From: Persicimonas caeni
GTDB taxonomy: Bacteria; Myxococcota_A; Bradymonadia; Bradymonadales; Bradymonadaceae
Length of the DNA stretch: 64,000 nt
Assembly: GCF_006517175.1 (NCBI RefSeq)
Contig: NZ_CP041186.1
Span: 7,033,074 to 7,097,073, forward strand
Reading direction: 5' to 3'
Part shown: positions 48,501-56,498 of the stretch, piece after piece
Layout of the letters: every line of letters starts with the position of its first letter
Numbering within the stretch: the stretch's first letter is position 1
Translations under genes and position numbers: made by a program
Notes under the pieces: generated by a model
The model's input: the letters and a program-made list of their open reading frames with translations, nothing else
Database searches by the model: none
Told to the model about the DNA's origin: nothing

Positions 48501-48884
48501 GGCGTTTCGGTGCACGTGCAGCGTCGCGTCGCTCACGCTGATGCCCGACAACTCGCGGTTGCCGAGCAACAACTCGAACGCATCGATCGACGCCGACATG
48601 CTGCCGACTTCGACGACCGCGGCCTCGGTCTCGGGATCGACGATCTTGAAGCCGTGCAGGCTCACTCCGCTCAGGCCGCTGGTGGCCACGCGCTGCATCT
48701 CGATGTCGACGCCGAGCTTCTTCTCGGCCGCCTCGAGCTTGTTGCGCACCACGCTGTCGGCGATGCCAGGCACCACCAACCAGTAGCCCACGGCAGCCAA
48801 CACCAGACACACCGCGACCACGATGCCGCTGATGATGGCAACTTTGCGAAGTTTCGAACTCTTTTTTAAAGCGCTATCGCTCAT
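45540..48884 (-). CDS. AsmA-like domain fused to a GT51 peptidoglycan glycosyltransferase
   Basis: 1114 residues. An N-terminal membrane helix (IISGIVVAVCLVLAAVGYWL) precedes a long AsmA/DUF748-like beta-helical region (about 40-720), a linker and a C-terminal GT51 domain. The GT51 motifs EDNSFFKHHGFN (catalytic Glu near residue 901), RGASTISMQLVKN, and YFNVIEYGPGIYGI are present. No transpeptidase domain follows, so it would polymerise lipid II without cross-linking. The start ATG is at a weak ribosome site. It is divergent from the coiled-coil gene at 49097. Confidence 0.92.
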   Translation of the reverse strand: MSDSALKKSSKLRKVAIISGIVVAVCLVLAAVGYWLVVPGIADSVVRNKLEAAEKKLGVDIEMQRVATSGLSGVSLHGFKIVDPETEAAVVEVGSMSASIDAFELLLGNRELSGISVSDATLHVHRNADGSTNLEQILARRGGDADREDGDETTEDKDADDGTSTDESSASASFLRFFGGEWPDVDVKNAKIVLTAAEGAEPWPVDEIATDALTLDSDGESARFETVLALAHGDANPRWTLPQKIDIVATLRVPLLESTGNVTFDTPLEVVDVGPYPFLRLGVGGFSLDDDNTVGVHKLSLGVQGAAEPTRLVSIERVAATLRSLEPNLENLRPLEVRIEKPVVTIDHDAQYGSGLSDLNHLLRRPLAHHVRGQAKGIVKAIVEKKGLEFEEDEDKGGGLMAKLGEVNWTKFLGQQAPQQVVIEGATIEVSDKRPLALATMDETIALRDGYFEFNHRAIHGELVFSAGFVAQANGDEPRGKVDADFSWSYRDKSLELDANLDSLSLPWLVQLAGGQVADKIRGGVVRADIEAKREAKKRRLDLKGLLSIENGHVFFAPVTEEPIEGLTASYVFEAHYDPKQKVPEPKLLKERAIDVNKPEDDDSKDQAQAKKARTDAGEEEKPRPPQRGAFVVSKGEVELNGVKGEFMPAIYGLDGAKRPARFDLAVRLPKTDVMNLFDAVPVAIQGPVAGTKMKGSFGWTLDAEVPLYDAGDMKWKSKPLLENFELVSMPKQVDVHKMREEFELEIYDPTLEWKRKVTIPEMRPVPIEWLVSHSGLTAEEFEERRKEREWPPRYAKDYEPDPDNDGIPNRLMPHPAPWQDDLETMPASVEPDFGLNDSPSFEPLRPEPRQQGVQKVRTKPKKKAMVLWKDEKKEHPYGEYTYVPLQYISPWMVRAAMTTEDNSFFKHHGFNWYALKDSVEDNIEAGAYVRGASTISMQLVKNVFLNRKKVLARKIQEAFLVWIMEDVVDVPKARLLELYFNVIEYGPGIYGIHDAAVHYFGKRPDKLTLTEVAWLVSIVPNPKKYHIYYERGRISNAWFRHMLRYVRVMHNRGRVTELEYELAKNQKPEFYKPADGEPLMRMERDPNELDEIEKLKEDAGKIEIPGLQNLFGP

Positions 48885-49096
48885 GAACGCACGCAGTGGC
48901 GACCCATTTGATTACCAGCGAATCATTATACGTCGGCTTCCAAAACTCAACACGCTATGGGCGACACCCTATGCCGACCCCGCTCAAAAAGGGAGACTCG
49001 CTGCGCGGGCCGTGGGCCCAATCCTTGACTTTCGAGGGAGCAAGAACCATCTTGTCGCCCGTCGAAAGAGGATTTCCCGCAACCTACAGGCAGGAT

Positions 49097-49381
49097 ATGG
49101 CGAGCATGAAAGACGACTTTTTGAAGCTTGCGATGAAGGCGATGCAAAACGAAACCGTGCAAAAGCTCATGGCCAACGAGAAGGTCCAGAAGGGCTTTGC
49201 CAATGCGTTCAAGGCCTCCTACGAGGTCAAGAGCAAGCTCGACGAGAAGAAGGCGGAGTTTGCCGACCAGTTCAATCTGGCCACGAAAGACGACCTTCGT
49301 ACCATGAAGCGCGAGCTCGACCGCCTGCAGCGCCAGGTCTCGCGGCTCAAGAAGCAACAAAAAGAAGACGAGGAGAAGTAA
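49097..49381 (+). CDS. Small coiled-coil protein, phasin-like
   Basis: 94 residues, almost entirely helical. It has an amphipathic N-terminal half and a C-terminal heptad region (DDLRTMKRELDRLQRQVSRL), a pattern shared by phasin-like and other small coiled-coil proteins. I chose the ATG at 49097 because AGGCAGGA lies just upstream; the frame upstream to 48896 is probably non-coding. It lies 6 bases before surE. Function is not known. Confidence 0.6.
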   Translation: MASMKDDFLKLAMKAMQNETVQKLMANEKVQKGFANAFKASYEVKSKLDEKKAEFADQFNLATKDDLRTMKRELDRLQRQVSRLKKQQKEDEEK

Positions 49382-49387
49382 GCCCTC

Positions 49388-50215
49388 GTGTCCCGCCCAA
49401 CGATTCTGATCACAAACGACGACGGCATCAGTGCCCGCGGCCTCCAAGCGCTCGAAGAGGCGCTCTCGGAGGTGGGCGATGTCTGGGTCGTCGCGCCCGA
49501 GTCCGAGCAGAGCGCGGTCAGCCAGGCGATTACGCTTCGGCTGCCGGTGCGCGTGCGCAAGCACGGCGAGCGCCGCTACGCGATTTCGGGCACGCCGACC
49601 GACTGCGTCTATGTCGCGCTCAACCACCTCATCGACCACGTCGACGTGTGTGTGTCGGGCATCAACCACGGCGCCAACCTCGGCGACGACGTCATTTACA
49701 GCGGCACGGTGGCCGGCGCCATCGAAGCGACCCTGGTCGACGTGCCGTCGATCGCGGTGAGCCTGGCTGCCTACCGCAACCTCGACTTCGAGGCCTCGGC
49801 CCACGCCGCGCGCGTGCTCGCCGAGCAGGTCCTCGAACACGGGCTGCCCCGCGGCGTCTTCTTGAACGTCAACGTGCCTCGGCAGGCCGTGCCCGGCACC
49901 GAGATCGTGGTGTGCAAGCTCGGGCGTCGCAACTACGGGCGCGTGGTCGAGGAGAAGTTCGACCCTCGAAAGCGGCCCTACTACTGGCTCGGCGGCGCCG
50001 AACTCGGCTTTGACGACCTTCCCGGGAGTGACTGCAACGTCATCTCGGAGGGCAAAATCAGCCTCACCCCGGTCCACCTGGACCTGACCCATTACAGCTT
50101 CGCCAAGGAGCTCGAGCACTGGGACGGACTGCAGGGCTTCCACGCCGGGCCCCGGGGCGAAGAGCGCCAGGGGCGCCACGAACGCCAAGAGACCTCAACG
50201 CAGGAGACCGAGTAA
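49388..50215 (+). CDS. surE: 5'/3'-nucleotidase SurE
   Basis: Metal-dependent phosphatase active on nucleoside monophosphates and short polyphosphates. The metal ligands lie in ITNDDGISARG (D11, D12), with SGINHGANLGDDVIYSGTVAGA cut here for length. Start is GTG after GGAGAAGTAAG. Length is 275 residues. It is followed 1 base later by apt, so both may serve nucleotide salvage. Confidence 0.95.
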   Translation: MSRPTILITNDDGISARGLQALEEALSEVGDVWVVAPESEQSAVSQAITLRLPVRVRKHGERRYAISGTPTDCVYVALNHLIDHVDVCVSGINHGANLGDDVIYSGTVAGAIEATLVDVPSIAVSLAAYRNLDFEASAHAARVLAEQVLEHGLPRGVFLNVNVPRQAVPGTEIVVCKLGRRNYGRVVEEKFDPRKRPYYWLGGAELGFDDLPGSDCNVISEGKISLTPVHLDLTHYSFAKELEHWDGLQGFHAGPRGEERQGRHERQETSTQETE

Positions 50216-50216
50216 T

Positions 50217-50744
50217 ATGGAGACGCTCGAAGAACGCATCAAAGCGGGGATTCGCGACGTGCCGGACTTTCCGGAAGAGGGCGTGATCTTCAAAGATATC
50301 ACCCCTTTGCTCAATTGCCCGGAGCTGTTCCACGAGGTCATCGAGCATTTCCGCGCGCGCTACGAGGGCCGCGACATCGACCACGTGGTCGCCATCGAAA
50401 GCCGCGGCTTTCTGTTCGGCGCGCCGCTCGCCTACGCCATGGGCGTGGGCCTGAGCCTGGTGCGCAAGCCCAACAAGCTTCCCCACAAGACCTTCGGGGT
50501 CGACTACGCGCTCGAGTACGGCACCGACCGCGTCGAGATGCACGTCGACGGCGTCGATGACGACTCACGCGTGGTCGTGGTCGACGACGTCCTCGCCACC
50601 GGCGGCACCGCCGCGGCGACCTGTGAGCTCGTCGAGCGATGTGGAGCGAGCGTGGTGGAGTGTGCCTTTTTGATCGAACTCGACTTCCTGAACGGACGGG
50701 AGAAGCTCGAGGGGCATGAGGTGCATTCGCTGGCCGTTTATTGA
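50217..50744 (+). CDS. apt: Adenine phosphoribosyltransferase Apt
   Basis: Converts adenine and PRPP to AMP in purine salvage. The PRPP-binding loop VVVVDDVLATGGTA and the N-terminal RDVPDFPEEGVIFKDITPL segment are diagnostic. Length is 175 residues. It starts 1 base after the surE stop with purine-rich GGAGACCG upstream. An octamer repeat element follows directly. Confidence 0.96.
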   Translation: METLEERIKAGIRDVPDFPEEGVIFKDITPLLNCPELFHEVIEHFRARYEGRDIDHVVAIESRGFLFGAPLAYAMGVGLSLVRKPNKLPHKTFGVDYALEYGTDRVEMHVDGVDDDSRVVVVDDVLATGGTAAATCELVERCGASVVECAFLIELDFLNGREKLEGHEVHSLAVY

Positions 50745-50754
50745 CGGCAGCGAA

Positions 50755-50962
50755 GGAGCGAAGAAGCAAGAGCGTAAGAGTGTAAAAGAGCAAAAAGAGT
50801 AAGAAAGCGAAAAAGCGAAAAAGCGAAAGGCGGCGATCCGGTGAGGGTCGCCGCCTTTACTCTTTTACTCTTTTACTCTTTTACTCTTTTACTCTTTTAC
50901 TCTTTTGCTCTTTTGCTCTTTTACTCTTTTGCTCTTTTGCTCTTTTGCTCTTTTGCTCACTT
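50755..50962. repeat. Octamer-array element with central hairpin (copy 2)
   Basis: A degenerate array of GCGAAAAA/GTAAAAGA-type octamers (50755-50828) leads into a hairpin on AAAGGCGGCGA and TCGCCGCCTTT (50826-50858). Twelve perfect ACTCTTTT/GCTCTTTT octamers plus one degenerate unit (50859-50962) follow. The right array runs into the stop codon of the BI-1 gene at 50961. It separates two convergent genes and should terminate both. Confidence 0.9.
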
Positions 50963-51680
50963 ACTCCCGAAGAAAGATCCGCAGCACATACCAGAACATC
51001 AGAGCCACCGCCGAGAACAGCGCGAGCGACGCCGCGACGTGCTGGTCGGTCTGGTAGTGATGCAGCACGTTGCCGGTGTAGTAGAGGATATAGCCGGCGG
51101 CGAGCCCGATCATGAAGACCGAGAACCAGACGCCGAGGGTGAAGCCGAAAATGATGCTCACCACGATGCCGCCCAGCGCCAAGAAGCCGGCCACCTGCAG
51201 GGCGATGCGCATGAACGAGAAGTCTTGCTTGCTGATGAATACCAGCGCGGTGAGTGCGGCGAAGACGACCAGCGTGACGATGGCCGCGGCCGGAATGGCG
51301 GTGGGCTGGACGTGCAGCCCCAGCGAGATGAGTGGCAAGAAGATGATCGCTTGGATGAGCACGTAAGCGCCCAGGCCGGCGTATTGCATCGGCTTGGAGC
51401 CGGGGTTCATCGCCCATTTGTTGGCAAAGTGGCCCACGACCATGAATAGGCCGAGCACGATCAGCCACGAGTACTGCGTGCTGAACATCAGCGGCACCAA
51501 GATCTGATCGATATTGGCGGCGAACAAAAGCGCCTCGATGCCCACCAGCGCGGCGATGGCGCCGGCGAGGTGCGAGTAGGTGCGTCGAATAAACTCGACG
51601 CGGGTGGTCACGTCGGCGTCGGCGACCGTCTGGTAGTGCCGAGCAGCCGTGGCGGCATAGCTGTTGTCATCGTAGTTCAT
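50961..51680 (-). CDS. Bax inhibitor-1 (YccA/BI-1) family membrane protein
   Basis: 239 residues, with about seven hydrophobic segments in the BI-1 arrangement (e.g. YSWLIVLGLFMVVGHFA, PAAAIVTLVVFAALTALVF). The N-terminal 40 residues are hydrophilic. Family members are putative calcium leak channels or regulators of membrane proteolysis; the function here is unknown. Start is ATG. The 278-base upstream gap to the P-type ATPase gene shows one 8-bp inverted repeat. Confidence 0.88.
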   Translation of the reverse strand: MNYDDNSYAATAARHYQTVADADVTTRVEFIRRTYSHLAGAIAALVGIEALLFAANIDQILVPLMFSTQYSWLIVLGLFMVVGHFANKWAMNPGSKPMQYAGLGAYVLIQAIIFLPLISLGLHVQPTAIPAAAIVTLVVFAALTALVFISKQDFSFMRIALQVAGFLALGGIVVSIIFGFTLGVWFSVFMIGLAAGYILYYTGNVLHHYQTDQHVAASLALFSAVALMFWYVLRIFLRE

Positions 51681-51853
51681 GTTCTCTCTTCTCCATCGTC
51701 AATGAGTCCACGCACGTTTTAACCGTGCGCCTCCTCGGTGTGTTCCCTCAATCGTGTCCATCGGTAATTCATTCAGACACGGCCACCGTAGCGAACCCAG
51801 TCGATCGGTTCAACGCTGCCCATTGAACAACCTCGGTATCTGTCGATGTTTGG

Positions 51854-51887
51854 AACGGAGGGGAGCCATCCAGGGTTTGCCTCCGTT
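51854..51887. promoter_or_regulatory. Inverted repeat upstream of the P-type ATPase gene
   Basis: AACGGAGG and CCTCCGTT form a perfect 8-bp inverted repeat with an 18-base loop, about 70 bases upstream of the ATPase ATG. It could be a leader hairpin or an operator; no known metal-regulator box was recognised. Confidence 0.35.
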
Positions 51888-51958
51888 GACAGGTGGTTAA
51901 GTTGCTTGAGCTGTTTTCGTCTGAAAGCTGACCGACCAGACTAAGGACCATATCGACG

Positions 51959-54900
51959 ATGGGCTTGTTAGACGGGCTGACGTCCAACTCCGCAGAAACC
52001 ACGAATGGCAGATGGTTCAAGTCGGTGGCCAACTTGTTTGGGCACCGCTACCGACGTGTACGCAAGGCCAACGGGCGGCGGCTCCACATCGAGCTGCGCG
52101 ACGTGGGTCCCGAGCGATTTGCCCACTATGCGAGCATGCTCGAGGATTCGTTCGGCAAGCTCGAAGGCGTCGAGTGGGTGCGCATCAACGGCCACCTCGC
52201 GCGAGCGGTCGTCTCGTACCGCTCGGCGTTGGTCTCCGTGGACGAGATCGAGGCGCTGGTCGACGGCATCGAGGTGCACCTGGGGCTCGACGACGAACCA
52301 TTCTCGGGGCGACGCCCCGAACACCCCGCCGACATCGAGCCGATTGCGCGCAAGCTGGTCGACATGAGCGCCGACGCGCTCGCCGTCACCTTGAGCACCG
52401 CGCTGATGATGACCGGCTACGAGTCCTCCGAGATGGGGACCGACTTGGCCGCCCTGGCCAACGTGATCGACAACACCCCGAGGTTTCGCGAAGCGCTGGC
52501 GGGAACCTTTGGAGAAGAGGCGGTCGATGTGGGCTTCGGCACGATCAACTCTTTTGTCCAAGGCTTGGGCTCCGGACCTATCGGGCCGCTCATCGACCTG
52601 ATCTACCAGGGAGTCAAGCTGCGCGGAGAACAAGCGCGCCAAGAGGTGTGGGGTCGGCGCGAGCCCGAGCTCTGCTACAAGCAATGGGACCGGCGACGAA
52701 CCCCCGTCGACCCGGGCGCCCGGCCGCACGAGGTGCCCGAGGGGATCATCGAGGCGTACGCCAACGACGCATTCTTCGCGTCGGTGGGCGGATTCGTGGT
52801 CGGTTTGGCCGACACACATAACCTGGAGTCGTCGACCCCGCCGCTTTTTGGCGGACTCCCCAAGGCGGCGCGCTACGGTCGCGACGGGTTTATCGCCGAG
52901 GTCGTGCGCATCATGGCCGAGAAGGACATCATCCCGCTGGTGCCCTCGACGCTGCCGGTCATGGACCGCGTCGACACGGTGGTCATCGACGGCGACTTGC
53001 TCTTTACCGGCGAGCTGTTGGTGGGGCGGGTCGAGGTGGTCGACGGTGTCGATGCCGAAGAGGCGCGCAGGCGCGCTCACGAGCTCTTCGAGGTCGATTC
53101 CCCGACCCAAACGCATCGCGACGGCCGCTGGGGGTTGGGCCCCGTGGGGGCCTTCGAGAAGTCCTTGAGCAACAAGCAGCGCCAGCGCGCCCGCAAGTTG
53201 GCCTCGCCCAAAGCGCCGGTGCTCGTGTTGGTGCACGACGAGAAGCTGCAGGCGTTGGTTCAGACCCGTCCGGCCACCGATCCTGGGGCCGAGCAGCTGC
53301 TCAACAGCGCCCGACGCGCGAATCTGCATATCGTCATCGCCTGCGACGACCGCGACGCCGGCGAGTCGCTCGGGCCTGACAGGGTGGTGCCGTATAACGG
53401 CGGCCTCACCGATATTGTGCGCGACCAGCAACGCGGCGGGGCTGCCGTCGCTCTGGTCGCCTCCGGTCCGTCCACCGCGATGGCCGCGGCCGACCTGGGT
53501 ATCGGCATCGACCGCGGCGCCGACGGGCCGCCCTGGGCGGCCGATATTTTGTGCGACGATGATCTCGACTCGGCCGGATTTGTGCTCGAGGCGTGCGCCG
53601 AGGCCAAGGCCGTGGCCGAGCAGAGCGTGGGGCTCGCCGGGCTGGGAGCGGCCATTGCGACTTTCTTGTCGCTCAAGGGGCTGAGCGATACCAAGCCCGG
53701 CAACGTCATGCTCGGGGTCAACGCCGTGTCGGTGGCGGCCCTGGCCAACGGGGTGCGCCGCGCGGTGCTGCTCGAGCGCAAGCCGCGCCCGCCTCGGCGC
53801 GACCCGACGCCGTGGCACAGCCTGGAGTTGGACGAGGTCTTCGAGCGCGTCGACTCGTCGACGGAGGGTTTGACAAATGATAACGCCCGCAAGCGCAGCC
53901 ACGCTCCCCCGTCGGCACCCTCGAAGAGTGAGTTGATCGCCAGCGCGGTCGGCAAAGAGCTCGCCAACCCATTTACTCCGGTGCTGGCCGCCGCTGCGGG
54001 TATCTCGGCGGTGGTTGGCTCGTTGGGCGATGCCGCCATGGTCTCGGCGGCGATGGCGCTCAACGGTGTTATCGGTGGCTACGAGCGCTACAAGGCCGAA
54101 AAGGCAGTCGCCGCGCTCGAGGAGCGCGAGGCCGAGGACGTGCGCGTGCTGCGCGACGGCCGTGAGGTGATCTTGGACGTCGACGATATCGTCCAGGGCG
54201 ATATCGTCGTGCTGCACGCAGGCGACGTGGTGCCTGCCGACTGCCGTCTGGTCACCGCCGAAGATCTGGAGGTCGACGAGTCGAGCTTGACCGGCGAATC
54301 GTTGCCGGTGCCCAAGAGCGTGCGTCCCTCCTACGCGGCCGCCGTCGCGGACCGCACCTCCATGCTCTACGAAGGCACCTCCATCGCGGTGGGGCGCGCC
54401 CGAGCCGTGGTGGTCGCCGTGGGCACCGAGACCGAGGCTCGCCGCGGGGTGTTGGCAGGACGTGGACGCACTCCCGAGACCGGCGTCGAGCAACGCCTGC
54501 AGGCGCTGACCGACGTGACCATGCCGGTGGCGGGGCTAAGCGGGCTCTTTTTGATTGCCTCGGGCCTGGCGCGCGGCCAGGAGGTCGAGCGGCTCGTCGA
54601 CGCCGGGGTGGGCATGTCGATCGCAGCGGTGCCCGAAGGCCTGCCGCTGTTGTCGACGGTCGCCCAGTTGGCCGCTTCTCGGCGTCTGTCGGAGCACGGC
54701 GTGTTGGTGCGCAATCCACGCGCCGTCGAGGGCCTGGGCCGCGTCGACGCGGTCTGCGCCGACAAGACCGGCACCTTGACTGAAGGGCGCATCGAGCTCG
54801 ACACGGTCTGCGACGCCGAGCGCTGCCTGCAGGTCGACGGAGAACCCGAGTCGTGGCAGACACAGGTGTTGGCCGCCGCGCTGCGCGCTAGCCCCGCCGA

Positions 54901-56473
54901 GCCCGACGAGCACGAGTTGCCTCATCCCACCGACCGCGCGGTGGTCAACGGGGCGATCGAGTCGGGCGTCGAGCCCGCGGCAGGCTACGAGCAATGGCAG
55001 CGCATGGACGAGATGCCGTTCGAGCCCGGCCGCGGTTTTCACGCGGTGCTCGGACGCACCGAAGACGGCCTGCTCATCAGCATCAAGGGGGCGCCCGAGG
55101 TCGTTATCCCGCGCTGCTCGAAGCGCGCTACGGACAACGGCCATAAGCGCTTGAACAAGCAGATGCGCCAGAAGCTCATCGACCGCGCCGAAGAGCTCGC
55201 CGGCCGCGGGCTGCGGGTGTTGGCGGTCGCCGAGCGCGCCGCTTCGGAGGAGCGCGACCTCGACGAGGATCGCATCGCCAAATTCGTCTTTCGAGGGTTC
55301 GTCGGCCTGAGCGATCCGGTGCGGCCGACCTCCAAGGGGGCGGTTCGCGAGTTGCGCCAGGCGGGCGTCGACGTGCTCATGATCACTGGCGACCATCCTC
55401 GCACCGCCCAGCGCATCGCTCAGGAGCTCGATCTGATCAACGGGGGGCGAATTCTCACCGGCCCCGAACTCGAGGAGATGTCCGACGCCGAGCTCGACGA
55501 GGCGCTGTTACACTGCACGGTCATCGCCCGGGCCACCCCGGCGCACAAGGTGCGCATCGTCGAAGCGTTGCAGCGTGACGGAAAGACGGTCGCCATGACC
55601 GGCGATGGGGCCAACGACGCCTCGGCGATTCGCTTGGCGGACGTGGGCATCGCGCTCGGCGAGGACGCCACCACGGCAGCGCGCGAGGCGGCCGACATCA
55701 TCGTGGTCGACGAGCGCATCGAGACGATTGTGCGCGCGGTCGCCGAGGGCCGGGCGATGTGGGGCTCGGTACGCGACGCCGTGTCGATTCTGACTGGCGG
55801 CAATTTCGGCGAGATTGGCTTTACGGTGCTGGCGAGTCTGTTGGCCGAGCCGCCCTTGAACGCGCGCCAGTTGCTGTTGATCAACTTGCTGACCGACATC
55901 GCCCCCTCGCTTTCAATTGTGATGCGCCGGCCCACCGAGCATGATTTGCACGCTTTTTTGTCATCGGGGCCGGAGCAGGAGCTGGGCAAGGCGCTGAGCA
56001 CCAAGATCTGGAACCGAGCTGCGACGACGGCCGGTGGCGCCAGCTTGGCGTATTTTATGACACGTATGATGCTTGGAGGTCGCCGAAAAGCCTCGACCGT
56101 CTCGCTCTTGTCAGCGGTCGGTACACAGCTGGGGCAGACCTTGGCGGTCGGCAAGCCGACCAGGCAGACCACCGTGGCGAGCTTGGGCTCGGCGGCCGTG
56201 TTGCTCGGGATTGTCGAGACCCCCGGTGTCAGTCAGCTCTTCGGGTGCTGCCCCGTCGGGCCCATCGGGCTCGCCACGGCGCTCGGCTCGAGCACCTTGG
56301 CCACGGGCGTGTCCGCTGCGGTGCCTCCGGTGGTACGCATCAGCAAAGAACTCGGCGAAACGCTGCGCAAGAAGCTGCGTGAGCTCGGAAATTACCCCTC
56401 GCATCCGCTCTTCGAGCGTGGGGTGGGCACCGCCGAGATTGAAGAGGACGAAAAGGCGATGGCCGCCGAATGA
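51959..56473 (+). CDS. P-type cation ATPase with an N-terminal degenerate P-type ATPase half
   Basis: 1504 residues. The C-terminal half is an apparently active P-type ATPase. It has TGES, the metal-binding PEGLP in a transmembrane segment (AVPEGLPL), the phosphorylation motif DKTGT (D935), GDGANDASA, and a Ca/Mg-ATPase-like NLLTD. The N-terminal half has the remains of a second ATPase: DGD at 344-346 replaces DKT, and ASGPSTA replaces GDGxND. This resembles CtpI-like mycobacterial proteins. Substrate is probably Ca2+ or Mg2+, but is inferred. Start is ATG, with AAGGAC about 11 bases upstream. Confidence 0.9.
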   Translation: MGLLDGLTSNSAETTNGRWFKSVANLFGHRYRRVRKANGRRLHIELRDVGPERFAHYASMLEDSFGKLEGVEWVRINGHLARAVVSYRSALVSVDEIEALVDGIEVHLGLDDEPFSGRRPEHPADIEPIARKLVDMSADALAVTLSTALMMTGYESSEMGTDLAALANVIDNTPRFREALAGTFGEEAVDVGFGTINSFVQGLGSGPIGPLIDLIYQGVKLRGEQARQEVWGRREPELCYKQWDRRRTPVDPGARPHEVPEGIIEAYANDAFFASVGGFVVGLADTHNLESSTPPLFGGLPKAARYGRDGFIAEVVRIMAEKDIIPLVPSTLPVMDRVDTVVIDGDLLFTGELLVGRVEVVDGVDAEEARRRAHELFEVDSPTQTHRDGRWGLGPVGAFEKSLSNKQRQRARKLASPKAPVLVLVHDEKLQALVQTRPATDPGAEQLLNSARRANLHIVIACDDRDAGESLGPDRVVPYNGGLTDIVRDQQRGGAAVALVASGPSTAMAAADLGIGIDRGADGPPWAADILCDDDLDSAGFVLEACAEAKAVAEQSVGLAGLGAAIATFLSLKGLSDTKPGNVMLGVNAVSVAALANGVRRAVLLERKPRPPRRDPTPWHSLELDEVFERVDSSTEGLTNDNARKRSHAPPSAPSKSELIASAVGKELANPFTPVLAAAAGISAVVGSLGDAAMVSAAMALNGVIGGYERYKAEKAVAALEEREAEDVRVLRDGREVILDVDDIVQGDIVVLHAGDVVPADCRLVTAEDLEVDESSLTGESLPVPKSVRPSYAAAVADRTSMLYEGTSIAVGRARAVVVAVGTETEARRGVLAGRGRTPETGVEQRLQALTDVTMPVAGLSGLFLIASGLARGQEVERLVDAGVGMSIAAVPEGLPLLSTVAQLAASRRLSEHGVLVRNPRAVEGLGRVDAVCADKTGTLTEGRIELDTVCDAERCLQVDGEPESWQTQVLAAALRASPAEPDEHELPHPTDRAVVNGAIESGVEPAAGYEQWQRMDEMPFEPGRGFHAVLGRTEDGLLISIKGAPEVVIPRCSKRATDNGHKRLNKQMRQKLIDRAEELAGRGLRVLAVAERAASEERDLDEDRIAKFVFRGFVGLSDPVRPTSKGAVRELRQAGVDVLMITGDHPRTAQRIAQELDLINGGRILTGPELEEMSDAELDEALLHCTVIARATPAHKVRIVEALQRDGKTVAMTGDGANDASAIRLADVGIALGEDATTAAREAADIIVVDERIETIVRAVAEGRAMWGSVRDAVSILTGGNFGEIGFTVLASLLAEPPLNARQLLLINLLTDIAPSLSIVMRRPTEHDLHAFLSSGPEQELGKALSTKIWNRAATTAGGASLAYFMTRMMLGGRRKASTVSLLSAVGTQLGQTLAVGKPTRQTTVASLGSAAVLLGIVETPGVSQLFGCCPVGPIGLATALGSSTLATGVSAAVPPVVRISKELGETLRKKLRELGNYPSHPLFERGVGTAEIEEDEKAMAAE

Positions 56474-56498
56474 ATCGCGCACGATCAGGTTGGCGACG

